This document shows positions 50,793-62,179 of a DNA stretch of 64,000 nucleotides, piece after piece (the stretch's first letter is position 1; every line of letters begins with the position of its first letter). Source of the stretch: Trichoplax adhaerens (lineage: Eukaryota; Placozoa; Uniplacotomia; Trichoplacea; Trichoplacidae); assembly GCF_000150275.1 (NCBI RefSeq), contig NW_002060947.1:4746267-4810266 (forward strand). The letters run 5' to 3'. The notes beneath the pieces were generated by a model, which made no database searches, was not told where the DNA came from, and saw only the letters and a list, made by a program, of their open reading frames with translations. The translations under genes and the position numbers were made by a program.

Positions 50793-51037
50793 TTAACAAT
50801 TAATAATGTTGTCATTGACTCTGAAATTAAATGGAGATAAAGGTCCGACCGTACAGAAACCAGTAGTTGATACCGAATTGTACTGAATATGCATTGTAAA
50901 GTGAGTTTTGTTGATAATCATAGGGTTTCCAAAATCAAAAGTAACAATGATAAGACAGCATCTGAAATCTTGCTGATATAGGCAGCTTGCATAGTTCGTA
51001 TCTTTCGGGGATCGGGAGAGGACGAAAGAAATTTCTA
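50793..51037 (-). other. Possible exon resembling an integrin alpha leg, part 2
   Basis: An open minus-strand stretch after an acceptor-like AATAG at 51038. It reads EISFVLSRS...SCLYQQDF...TFDFGNPM..., resembling the integrin alpha leg region where a Cys pair precedes CDLGNP. The Cys directly before DxGNP is Phe here. With the piece at 52873-53124 it lies in the order expected in an integrin alpha, but phases do not obviously match and the rest of the gene is missing. Could be a relic or coincidence. Confidence 0.22.
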
Positions 51038-51955
51038 CTATTAAAATCGTACTAGAAGCAATTTTGGGGAGACGTAACGAGAAAGGTGATGTGGCTCTAT
51101 TATATTGTCTATTTAAGACGTTAGTTGTTTCAACATTAGCATTGATAATTATGGTACTATGGTTATACACATGCAGGATATGCTTTAGCAGTAACATTAA
51201 ATTCCTTGAAGGTGCGAAAAGAGGGTCTGCTCCATTTATTGTTGCCTACCGTACAGCTGATGAGCTGTACTGTAGTTCTATTCTATTCGTAGTAAACGAT
51301 TAGAAATTGTTATGAACTCAACTATAAAACAGATTAGATACTTGACATTTTATTGGAATAATAACTTAATGTTTGATTAACAAGGAAAGCCTTAAATGTT
51401 TCTCCTACCGTATTTATTTTACGTAAGTAGTTCCTAGAGAATTACTTTTAAGTGTAGTTGTAGCTAGTGTAACATGCTGCTACAGAGTGACAGGAAACTG
51501 TCAGTAAGAGCATAGCAGTCAGTCAAGCAAAAAGTACGGCCTAGAGCCTATTGGCTCCGAGGTCCGTAAATTTACCGTACGAGGTACAATAAGGAGATTG
51601 TAATCTATGTACAGTACTATACGTACTTAGAAACCGATTTTTTTGTAATACCATCACGGCCAAACGGAGTTAATGGACATAAAGCATTTTGTGCGAAAAA
51701 GTAAAGTACACGACTTTCAAATTTTAGGCGATGATGCTCGGCTACGCGTGATAACGTTACTTTTGTGTGAATCGATTTTACACGTTTTACCCAGGAAAGC
51801 GCAGTTTACACTGATTAGTCTAGTACTGAACAATAGAATTGAATAGGGCAGGACTACTATAATCTGCGATGGCAGCCTTAACGTCAATGTCAAGATTTAG
51901 CAGTGCAACAGAAATAGTAGCTGGTCATTGATATTGAAGGCAAGCGTTCGAGCAA

Positions 51956-52406
51956 GGGCAACAAGCGCCATGTTGTCTTTGTACAGTGTTGTTGTGAATA
52001 AATAATGTAATATAAAGGTGTCTAGTGTACAGTATTAAGAGCACGGGTTATTCAAAAAAGAAAGACCAAGAATGCTCCTTTTTTAGTACTGGGTTACTAG
52101 GGCAAACAGCGCCATGTTGTCTTTGTACAGTGTCGTTGTGAATAAATAATGTAATATAAGGGTGTCTAGTGTACAGTATTAAGAGCACGGGTTATTGAAG
52201 AAAGAAAGACCAAGAATGCTCCTTTTTTAGTACTGAGTTACTAGGGCAAACAACGCCATGTTGTCTTTGTATAGTGTCGTTGTGAATTAATGCAATATAA
52301 GGGTGTCTACTGTAGTGTACTGTACAGTACAGTATTAAGAGAACGGGTTATTAAAGAAAGACCAAGTACTGTACTGTATGCTCCTTTATTAGTACAGGGT
52401 TACTAG
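51956..52406. repeat. Tandem repeat, three units of ~144 bp
   Basis: Units begin at about 51956, 52100 and 52244, each starting GGGCAA(A)CA-GCGCCATGTTG and containing GTGTCTAGTGTACAGTATTAAGAG and CAAGAATGCTCCTTTTTTAG. Units 1 and 2 are nearly identical. Unit 3 is longer because GTACTGTAC-type runs have expanded inside it. No coding potential seen. Confidence 0.85.
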
Positions 52407-52480
52407 TTCACTATCGATTTTGATCTCCTGATATTTGACAATAATAGCTTAGCTACAGTACAGTACGTACTGTACTGTAC
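52315..52480. repeat. TACAGTAC palindrome runs
   Basis: TAGTGTACTGTACAGTACAGT near 52313 within unit 3 of the tandem repeat, and CAGTACAGTACGTACTGTAC near 52455: perfect or near-perfect inverted repeats. Confidence 0.75.
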
Positions 52481-52872
52481 CGTAGCTTTGCACTGTGCAA
52501 TCTGCAACGGAGGTCAATGGTCATCGGTCACCAATGTGATCATTATTAGCATTGCTTTCAGACACGATAGTTCAAGCTAAGGTACACCCAAATGTTTGTT
52601 TCATTCCGTTTCTACGCCAGCACACAAATTGCTGTAAAGCGTAGTTTTCTGCGTTGAAATGCATTCAGGTAAGATATCTAGAATACTGTGAAGTGCGAAT
52701 AGAAAAGCAATATTGAAAGTAACTATTCAAGTGCAACCTATTCTTAGCGCTACTCCTGGATTGGTTGCACTATTCAGCCAGGATTTGCAGCTGTTGCAAT
52801 CGTCACAAGATGCGTAAAATTGTTAAATTCATTGTACAGTATAAATAAAAGTTGTATTCATGCTAAAGCTCA

Positions 52873-53124
52873 CTACAGTAATGAATCATTTTGAAATTCA
52901 GTCCTGTAGAATGAGTAGTTGATACGATATGTTGTTCCATTGTAAGTAGCAGTTTCATTGATTAATATCTTAAAGGAGGAGGACTTGGACCCTCCTACAC
53001 GTAGCATACGTGGCACGTTATGTACGAGTACATTATTAGATATCGTAAATATTGCACGTTCATTTTGCGTGATGATTGAAATATCTTGTCGGTCAGTAAA
53101 TTTTGAACATCTTGTTTTCTTCAC
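52873..53124 (-). other. Possible exon resembling an integrin alpha leg, part 1
   Basis: An open minus-strand stretch preceded directly by TAA, with acceptor-like AAG. It reads ...VGGSKSSSFKILINETATYNGTTYRINYSF, similar in spacing to the leg segment of integrin alpha subunits (a 'V.N.G..Y...L.I' beta-sheet repeat). It has potential N-glycosylation sites (NET, NGT, NYS). No start codon or upstream exon identified. Low-confidence fragment. Confidence 0.22.
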
Positions 53125-53468
53125 TTATTCTCAAGTACTATCTATAATTAGTGAAGACTTCATGGCTTATCTAGCACTACTGTATACGTACAATTGCCTC
53201 TTTCGCGTTTGTGAATGTTAAATAGTACTGTACATTAATTATCGAGTGAGTAGAGCAAGTGATCGAAATTGTAGCCCTGTGTGTTATATTTATTCTTAAT
53301 TGATATCACATCTGTTAATGTAGGCTAATTAAGTAACCTTTAGTAAGAAAATTTATGCAAGCAACGGTCCATTGCAAGAACAGTTCAGAATAACTTGAGA
53401 AATAATAACGTTCACGTCGTTTGTAAGTGTACAGTATAGAGAATGTTATAAAGTTGTTACATGTTGCA

Positions 53469-53594
53469 ATGAACGCCTACTTTCTTCGCACCTTAGCGTT
53501 ATGTGCACTTTCAATCTTGGCTTGTAGGGTATTCACTAGCGATTCAAGTGCCCCTGTTGGTCAGCCATACGCAAAGATTACTGCTATTCAATAG
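53469..53594 (+). CDS. 41-codon small ORF just upstream of MAT2B-1
   Basis: ATG to TAG with a signal-peptide-like N-terminus (MNAYFLRTLALCALSILACR) and a short polar end (PVGQPYAKITAIQ). It stops 16 nt before the MAT2B start, so it would lie in that gene's 5' leader as an upstream ORF, or could be a chance frame. No homologue recognised. Confidence 0.25.
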   Translation: MNAYFLRTLALCALSILACRVFTSDSSAPVGQPYAKITAIQ

Positions 53595-53610
53595 TTTATA
53601 GTAAAAGATT

Positions 53611-54657
53611 ATGGCTACAATGAAAAAGGTCTTGATTACAGGTGCCTCCGGTTTATTAGGGCGAGCCATTAAGAGAGAATTTGATAATGATGCTACATGG
53701 AAAGTTTTAGGGCTTGCTTACAGCAGGGCCGGCGGTGATTTACGAAGAGTCGATTTATCTGATGTTAACGCAGTTAAAGAGGTGGTCCGTGAATTCCAAC
53801 CTGATGTAATTGTTCATGCTGCTGCAGAACGACGACCTGATATTGTTGATAAAAAAACTGACGTTGCTCGACAATTGAATGTCGATGTCAGTCGAAATTT
53901 AGCTTTGATTGCTAAAACTTTCAATTGCTTTATCCTCTACGTAAGTACAGATTATGTTTTTGATGGTTGTAACCCTCCGTATCAGCCTGCGGACCAACCA
54001 GCCCCGCTCAATACTTACGGAATGTTGAAGTGGCAAGGTGAAAAAGCAGTTTTAGAAACGTATCCCAAACGGAGTGGGATATTGCGCTTACCGATACTTT
54101 ATGGTGAAGTAGAATACCTTGAAGAAAGTGCAGTTACAGGTTAATGCAGTTACATAGAGTTAACTTTACCGGTACAATAACTACCGTATTCCGTAATACC
54201 ATATCGTTTATTGTTTGAGCATTGCTCGATTTCGATTTTATGCTGAACACTTCCTGTACTTACTCTTTTCTTATTATCAGTTTTATTGAAAGCAATTCAA
54301 AATGGAAATAAACCGGGTGAAATGTCGGATTACGAGAAACGTTACCCAACTTATGTAGGAGATGTAGCTGTAGTTATCCGACAAATTTCGGATAAAACTT
54401 TACAGGATGAAAATTTTTATGGAATTTGGCATTGGAGTGGCTTGGAAGAATTAACTAAATATCAGATGGCACTTAAAATTGCTAAGGCCTTTAATATAGA
54501 TTATAAACATTTAGTAGCAGTCAACAAACCATCTCCTGGAGCTAAGCGACCTTATAATAGTCATCTCGATATTTCTACGTTGACTCAGCTTAATTTTGGG
54601 CAACAAACTAGTTTCCAAGACGGTATTATGATTTCGTTGTCGAAATTTATATCATAA
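53611..54657 (+). CDS. MAT2B: Methionine adenosyltransferase 2 beta subunit, paralogue 1
   Basis: Regulatory beta subunit of methionine adenosyltransferase II, which modulates S-adenosylmethionine synthesis by the catalytic MAT2A; belongs to the RmlD-like extended short-chain dehydrogenases. Exons 53611-54139 and 54281-54657 join in phase 1 (ACA G|TT) for 301 aa (human 334; the human N-terminal extension is absent). NADP-binding GASGLLGR at 11-18, AAERRPD at 71-77, STDYVFDG at 112-119, Y136xxxK140, LRLPILYGEVE...ESAVT, then FHWSG-type IWHWSG and TKYQMA, GAKRPYNSHLD and the C-terminal FGQQTSFQDGI. All key motifs intact. It is convergent with paralogue 2. Confidence 0.92.
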
Positions 54658-55929
54658 AACTTGGATAACAATGCCAACGTATTAGTTTTATAAACATCTG
54701 GAATATACAATTAATATCTAATCCGACTTTAAATTAATTAAAGGTATTGCAAACTGAATTACAATTGAAATATTATATTGCCTCCAGCTAAATATAAATA
54801 GGATGACGTTATCATGTAGAATTTCTGTAGTATATAAAAAGTCTATATTATGAATATGTCACCAACTCGGCTTTATAGTGCATTGCTTGTCAGAACATTC
54901 AGCTAGGTGCAGTTTACGGAATTTGCGTATGTTTTTAAAGATATCTAATGTTTAATCTGACTTTGGCTGATGATTACTGAGATTATCAACGATTAGATTA
55001 ATTCTAGTGTACTGTAACTTCATACCAGGTGTGTTGTTTAATGAAACCAAAGAATGATAACTACGTAAACACAGCGCAAACGTAGTGTACGCGAAGTATT
55101 TTATTTACATATGTAGAGTGCGCTAATGAATGTTATTTCAACATTGATAAACATTAATGCAGTTTAAGAAATATCTGTCATATGTAAGAACCCTTTAAAA
55201 CATCAATTCGGGATTGATGCAAACTAAATTATAGTCTGCAATGGACATTGTACGGTATCCTGTCGTGGTTATTAAAAATTACTATCATCATAACAAACTT
55301 AAAACATTGTGTATTCGAATTAAGACGATTTCGTTTTCGCCATTCAGGGTGCTGTTCTGAATAAGAGTAATTTTAATGTATGTTAAAGTATACTGTATGA
55401 ACTACCGTTACCGACAAAGTCTAAATCAACAGCAAATTAAAAGGCTGTTGTGAGTTTGCTAAAATCATTCGATTAATGAGCACTTTAAATAGATCCCTAT
55501 TGCACAAGGCTAATGAGAACCGTTCCTACATTGCAAAGTGTTGAGGAATTTGTTGAAGTTTTAGTAACTTGCCATGCATTTGTACGAAGGAACGCCAACG
55601 GCCGTCAGAAACATCACTTAGCTATTAGGCTATTACTTAGTAGTAATTATATTATAATTGCTATCACATACTGTACATATCTGTTCAACATTAAGGCATA
55701 AGGAAACAAGCTATTATTAACTTGAAGATCTATTTATTTACATCGTCATCTTTTACTTTACACCCTCATTAAATCAATATTTTATGCTAACAGAAACCGA
55801 ATTTGTGGAGTTGCAAAGAAACTGTTGCATTAATCGTAAAGATTTAATACTTGCTAACCCACAAATTAAATTCAACACCCTAACTTGATTCAGCTATAAT
55901 TAGCGATATAAGTTCCAAACAAAATGTGT
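54658..55929. other. Intergenic between convergent MAT2B genes
   Basis: Contains the 3' ends of both genes. No further gene recognised; the open stretch at 55513-55701 has no visible family and no splice support. Confidence 0.5.
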
Positions 55930-57186
55930 TTAACTAACGTTTACAAAATTACGGAGACATTCCTGTATGCCTACCCGAAAAGGCGTATGTCTACCGAAGT
56001 TTAGTTTCATTAAATCAGAACAATCTAACTGACTGTTATTAGATCTTTTCGCTCCCGTTGGAGGCTCGCTGGCTGGCTTGATATGACTGAAATCTAAATT
56101 AAATACTTCAGCCATAATTTTGGTCATCTGATACTTTGTTAGAGCTTCAGATCCACTCCAATGCCATATACCACGAAAATCATTTTCTGATAGCGCCTTC
56201 TCACAGATTTGTCTTATAACGATCGCAATATCATCGACGAGGGTTGGATAACGCATACCATAGTCAGTGACACTTTTTGATTTAGTATTATTGAGAACTG
56301 CCTGAAAAAGAGCTGATGCCATAGAAGAAAAGTAAGGAATTAAGTAGCTTGAGGATAAAGTAAATTTACCTTAACAAAGAACGTAACGTAACTACATGCC
56401 ATACAGTAAAGTAAATTTTTGATGTGACCACACTACTCAACGCTAGGTACTACAGTAGTATGCACACTCTGCAACTGAAGGAAAATATAATGACGTACTG
56501 AAGTCATGTAACAGGCCTGTTTCGCTTTTTAAAGTATAATCAAGCTATAAAACTCATTTACATTCTAGTATTGAAGTCATCTCATATGTAATTATCCACA
56601 TGTCGGTCACTGTATTCTCTACAACATGCATAAACTTACCCGTGCACGAGCATTCAGCTAAGTTTTCAACTTGTCCATAAAGATACGGCACTCGCAGCAC
56701 TCCGCTACTTTTAGGCAGGGTTTGTAGAGTAGCTTTTTCACCTTCAAACTTGAAAATGCAGTAACTGTTTGAGGGATTTGGTACATCACTAGGCTTGTAA
56801 GGGGGACTCTTTCCATCAAAGACACCATTGGTACTAATATAGAGTAAGAAACAGTTAAATTCTTTGGCAATAGAGGCTAAATTTTGACTGACAACAACAT
56901 TAAGTTGCCTAGAAGCCTCTAATTGCTGTTCTACCACATCAGGACGTCGTTCTGCAGCAGAATGAATAATAACCGTGGGGCGAAATTCACTAACTAGAGC
57001 TCTAACAGCACCTACGTCTTTTAGATCGACCTTGCGCAGGTTTCCTTTAGCTCGAGTGAATGCAAGACCCACGCATTCCCAGCTGCCATCCACTTCAAAC
57101 TCCTTTAGGATAGCTCGGCCCAATAATCCCGAAGCACCCGTAATAAGTACTTTCTTTCTTTGATCATCTCTCATCTTGATGACCAC
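55930..57186 (-). CDS. MAT2B-like protein, paralogue 2
   Basis: Exons 57186-56640 and 56312-55930 join in phase 1 (ACG G|CT at ATCAG) for 309 aa; the intron position matches that of paralogue 1, proving duplication of an intron-containing gene. GASGLLGR at 17-24, SAAERRPD, and Y142xxxK146 are kept. The family motif STDYVFDG reads STNGVFDG (118-125), losing Asp and Tyr. The region after LYGQVE is ECSCTA rather than ESAVTV. C-terminal motifs IWHWSG, TKYQMT, GAKRSNNSQLD and FGRHTPFRVGIQE are intact. Start chosen as the first Met; MRDD five residues in is also possible. Likely a diverged subunit or paralogue with altered nucleotide binding. Confidence 0.88.
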
Positions 57187-57317
57187 TTTAACTTATTGCT
57201 GTTAATTTGAACTATTCGATTTTTATTGCTAGTAAGTCGGGTAACTTTTCTTCTGGTCTGCTACAACCTACAAATCAATTTCTGCAAAATGAGGCTCGTT
57301 TGGCTGAAAGAATTGGC

Positions 57318-57423
57318 ACTTGTACAGTACTGTACTGTAGGCTACAGTACAATGTACAGTGCTGTACTGTACTGTACCGTATTGTCTACAGTACAATATG
57401 CATGTGCTGTACTGTACTGTCGT
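57318..57423. repeat. TACAGTAC/GTACTGTA palindrome cluster
   Basis: About 100 bases made mostly of GTACAGTACTGTACTGTA-type units in both orientations, capable of long hairpins. It lies between the divergent MAT2B-like (minus) and CFAP97 (plus) genes. Confidence 0.8.
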
Positions 57424-58289
57424 GCATAAATCCCGCCAGTTTTTATTTATTTTATTTATGGCATTTATTTACAAAAGTTTACTGGCATCAGTAAGTAGCA
57501 GGTAGCAGGTAGCAGGTCTCCAAATAATGTATATTGTGCAGAAGTTATTCATCCTAATAATTAAGAATTTTCTATGAATTCTATGTAGAATTCTAATGTG
57601 CGATCTTGAATAGTAGTAGTGTATAGTATAGTATAGCATGTAGTCCATGGGCCATGACCTAGTGCAATGTTTAGAGTAAACTTTACCGTAAAGAATAACC
57701 TTCTGTTGAAATCGGAGGTCAAACGTGACATCACTGCACCGCGCTCGCCGGTCAGAACCTGAGCGGTAAAAAGAGAAGAAAATAAATACTTTTTCTTTAC
57801 CGCTACAAACAGACATATACCACAGCTGGTAGTGACATTTTGAAAATGCCAAGATCGGTGCAGTAACTATGACAGAATAGCTATAGCTATGTTTAAATTA
57901 GGGACTTTCAAGTGTTGGGAAGGCTTAATAACTGTCAACTATTCTGCAGACACCCTACGCTATAATCCACCGTCGAGGGCATAAAACCCGGAAGTTTTTA
58001 ACGGAGTGAATCCCTAGTCGAAAACACTAGGAAGATAAACTGGGTCGGAGGAACTCTAGAGTCCCATATCCAGGTGCTCTAAAAATACGGAGAATATAAT
58101 TTTGGATGGGACATCGTGCTATGGACACTCATGGAGTTAAGGGCTGATCGCTTGATGTCATTGATTGGATTGTTTACAAATACGCAGGTGCGAACTACCA
58201 ACAGAACCAACAGCGAAGTGCACCAGTGCGACTGCGTGATAATTTTGAAATGTTTACTGTAATACAGTTGCAATAGCAACGGTGTCAAC
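57424..58289. other. Intergenic, upstream of CFAP97
   Basis: Holds a triplicated GTAGCAG near 57494-57515. A less AT-rich stretch at about 57930-58080 contains a small hairpin (CCTAGT...ACTAGG near 58012-58032). No gene recognised. Should include the CFAP97 promoter. Confidence 0.4.
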
Positions 58290-59261
58290 ATGGCGGATCT
58301 AATTGAGAAGGCAGACGGAGAAATTAGTGATCGATCGCAGGCTGAAGATGTTGATAGTAAAGCGATGGAGTTAAAAAATGGCGACTCAAGTTTAGAGAAG
58401 TTATTTGATTTAATGCTAGATATCAATGGTCGTTTGGAGCATCAAGAGGAAGAATTGAGAAGGTTGCGTGATGTAGATGAACTTTCCGAACCCGAGAGTA
58501 GGCGATCGATTGCTAGTCGAGGTTCTAAAGGGCCCAAAATACATACAGTGACTAGGGCCGCACCTGTATCAAGACAAAATATGTCGTTTACTAATCAAAA
58601 AGCCAAAGAAATAGAGAAGGAAAATCACCGTTTGCTTGCCGAAATACAGCGAAAAAAACAAAAACCCAAAGTTAAAAAACCGCCAAATCGTAAAGCAACT
58701 ACAACGACGAGTACTTCAGCCACACAACCGGCTAGAGTAACGGCCTCATTAGTCAATAGGCGAAGAGATGCTCAGAGAATACAATTTGAAAACTTGGTAA
58801 TTTATAATCTTTACCTTAATCTACTAAAGTTATATATGTTATAGGGAATAAATTGCTATCACCTTGATAGCTGTTGCGTATTTTAGTTCATACGGCAGTT
58901 TATGATAACCATATCAGTAAATGAACTTTCAGTATCATTTTAGATATTCTTATTATACTGTGTTATACTGTATTAATTGATTGACGTATTTATTATCGAT
59001 TTACTAAAATTTTAGTTATTGTTGAAGAGACTACAGAAGGCTAAACCTACAGAAACTATTCGAAAATCAACTAATGTTACTAGATCGAGACCTACCAGTG
59101 CAAATAGGAATACAAACAGGCAAAAGAAAAGAAGTAGTAGCGCAGATGCCAGGCCCTCAAGGGAGGGGGCCAATGCCGATAGCAACAGCAGATCATCATC
59201 AGCTAAGAGTAGTAAACCTACTAAACCTAAAAGCAAACCAGTCTGGGAAGCTGGATGGTAA
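58290..59261 (+). CDS. CFAP97: Cilia- and flagella-associated protein 97 (KIAA1430/Hemingway family)
   Basis: Exons 58290-58796 and 59016-59261 join in phase 0 (AACTTG|GTAATT ... TTTTAG|TTATTG) for 250 aa. The acidic N-terminus with a short coiled coil (about 33-70) is followed by the conserved domain: MSFTNQKAKEIEKENHRLL, then VNRRRDAQRIQFENL joined across the splice to LLLKRLQKAKPT. This matches the paired N-R-ENxxLLKR motifs of the KIAA1430 family. The C-terminus is low-complexity, rich in Arg, Lys and Ser (SRPTSANRN, RSSSA, SKPTKPKSKP). The family is linked to axoneme structure and motile cilia. Start codon context AACATGG. Appears intact and short relative to vertebrate CFAP97. Confidence 0.82.
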
Positions 59262-62179
59262 CATTTGTCATGTTTTGAAATGTACCTACCAATGTAGTAC
59301 GCGCACCATTGTTGCTAACTTGATCATGCCATGTTACATTTCAGTAAAGTTCAATTTTTTTTCAAATGACTAATGTTAATAGCTGCATACACACTGAGAT
59401 CAATTTTGCAATTAATAATTTGTCCTATAAACTTTACTTCAGTATTTTCCTGCATCTAATTTTGTTGCGTAATCAAGACAGGATGTACTATATACGGCAT
59501 CTTTCAATCTATTCAAAGTCTGAACATTATCTTATGTTTGGTATTGCGAGTCTTATCGCGTGATAGATGCTCTACTTTTGTATCGTCATGGCGCCATTTG
59601 TCTTGTAATATTTTGTAAAAAGAATTATATTTAATTAAGTGAATTCTTTAAGGCCTGGAATAATTTTGGAATATCTTGATACTTCTTGACGTAAAATATC
59701 CAATGGAATATAAGCATGATGACAGTCATAAAATGAAAATTATCTAAAGCGAACTAATATGCTGCCATTGCAGGTTATGTTCATACTATTGTTGATAATC
59801 CTGTGAAAAATGTATAGTCGTATTTATTGAGACAATTTTACGGCAATTTCCTGTTTTGGCTGAAACTGAAGAGTATGATAATGTATTTCGTGTATTAACA
59901 TTGCGTTATCATATCCTCATTTTTAACGATTGACTTGGCTATGTAAGAATTACTTGCGATTGTAGTGAGGGTACAATATCAAATAAAATTTAGGTATCAA
60001 TATCGACCATTGTTATGATACATATTTCAATAATCTAACATTCCACCAATCATGTAAAATTCTTTGTATCATTATTACTCAATGTTTGAAGCTAACACGT
60101 ATATAAGTGAGGAATACATTTAACTCTGAGTCATTGCATGAAATAATGATCGTTTTTTATGGAATTGCTTTTATAAATTAAGAAAATTTAACTTAAGGTT
60201 GATATATTAATCGTACGAAGTTAAGTTATAATTACTAATCGACAATCAATACTTTTCTTGCTTAATAAAATTGAAAATATTCTGTTTTACATTGATTTAT
60301 AGCAGAAATGTAATATTTGACAAATTGCCAGACTTTATATAAAGTTGAACAAGAAATCCTCTTGGTTCTTTTATTAGACATGATATAGAAATATATATAT
60401 ATATACAGAGTTTGGTTTTGAAAATGGGCCATTAATTAGGCTGAGAAAGCAATATAAATTGACCATGGAGAAACTAGTATTGTTACAATCTCGAATTGGT
60501 ATTAAATAATTTTTGAAATGTTGCTGTTATTATTACGAAAAAAAGATGTAAGCAATATTAGATAAATTTAATTAATTACATGATGATTTGTTAGCAGAGG
60601 TACGAACTACTCAATTTCTATTTAAAAATTTCATTATAACCATCATTTATGTTACTATTAATACTGTTAACGCCCCGTGGCTTGCTAAAAACGAGTTTGT
60701 AATGATGCACAAAACTTAATTAATCTTAACACCTGCTATTTATTTTAATTTGGAAATAGTAGTGCAATTATAAAGATATTGGGAAATTGGATACCTTATT
60801 TCACGTTCAAAAATTTCTCTATCGTGCAGTATAATTTATTTCACACAGCCCCAAAATTTTTTGAATGTTTACATCACATTGTTCTCGTACTTTATGATAC
60901 GCTATAATTTCAACATAGTTTTTGGTTGATTTTTTCATAAGGTATATCGCAAAAATATTTATAATACAACTTCATTTGCAGAGGGTATTAAAACTTAGCT
61001 AGATTTATTTTAAATCTCAGCTACTGTAGCAAAGCTGTAATGCTTTCAAGAAATTATTAGCAAATTTGTAGTTCACACCCCATCTTCAGGATACAGAAAG
61101 AAATTTCATCACATGTAACATGTAATGTGGTGCAATTATTTAATATAAAGCTAAGTTAAAACAATTGAACATCGGATGGAATTCAATAACATAAGAGAAA
61201 TCTAACGTAATTTTTAATAACCTAAAATGGGTTGACCTTAAATCATTGAGTGAATGCTATTTCATTTTCTTCTTGAGATGATATTTACAGTTCCTAAAAA
61301 TTCAAAATTAGGTTAGAGAATTTATAGACGTTGACATTTGTATGCTTAACAATATACGTGTTCTTGCTCTTGCAGCGTTAGACAGAGAGTGAATTATTTT
61401 TATTATTATTATTAGTTTATTAGTACTGGTTTACAAATTTCTGGTACACTAATGTAGTATTACAATAAATAAATAACTAAAAGTATAAACTTTGTTCATT
61501 TTATCGCGACTAATGAATGATATATTTAAATAAAATTGTTATCTTACTCATTTACTGGGTTATTTGTTTGATGATCATAAAATTCGTTTTGAAGCTGTAG
61601 GATTGCAAACTCTATTCATCCCGAAAATACTGATATAGTTATACGATTTATTAGTAAACAGATTATATTATAAATGATTCGACAATGTCTGTATTTCGTT
61701 GCCATATTAATTAATATATACCATTAGTATAGCGATTTTTAAAGATTTGAGCGTATACAGACTTACTTTAGTTAGAGCTGTCCCCGGGTCAGACCAAGCT
61801 ATTGATAAGTTTTAATATTAATAACTTAGTAAGAATAGTTCCATCTAATTTCACAGACCATATGCTAAACTAAAGGCATCATCTATTGCCATCATGTGAT
61901 TAACTGTAGACCTATACAATCGTATGAGCAATATGTGTATTTACTACTCCAAAACATATGGTTAAGTATTCACTACTATTAGAGGCTGATACAAGTAATT
62001 AAAATAAAATGATCGTCATCCGTTGCATCATTGATATTTCTAGTAATGGAAACTGATATCCTACATTGTCGTAAATTTCTAAATTGATCGGTCATAACCA
62101 AGTCCTACACTATAATTTATTGATTTAATTCTTTAAAATACTATCACTTTTTTGAGGAATAAATCAAGCCGCCATAAAG
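59262..62179. other. Intergenic, no gene recognised
   Basis: AT-rich DNA with a TA run near 60391-60404 and an (ATT)n-like run near 61398-61415. No exon chain seen on either strand. Confidence 0.45.

Noticed and set aside
52958-53221. 87-codon plus-strand frame
   Set aside because: Antisense to a more protein-like minus-strand stretch and without homology.
57207-57494. Overlapping plus-strand frames rich in Cys, Thr, Val and Leu
   Set aside because: They translate the palindromic GTACTGTA cluster and have no other support.
57990-58040. Structured RNA candidate with a CCTAGT...ACTAGG stem
   Set aside because: A single short stem without tRNA, snRNA or box motifs is not enough to call an RNA gene.
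58079-58426. 115-codon minus-strand frame
   Set aside because: Antisense to the first exon of CFAP97.
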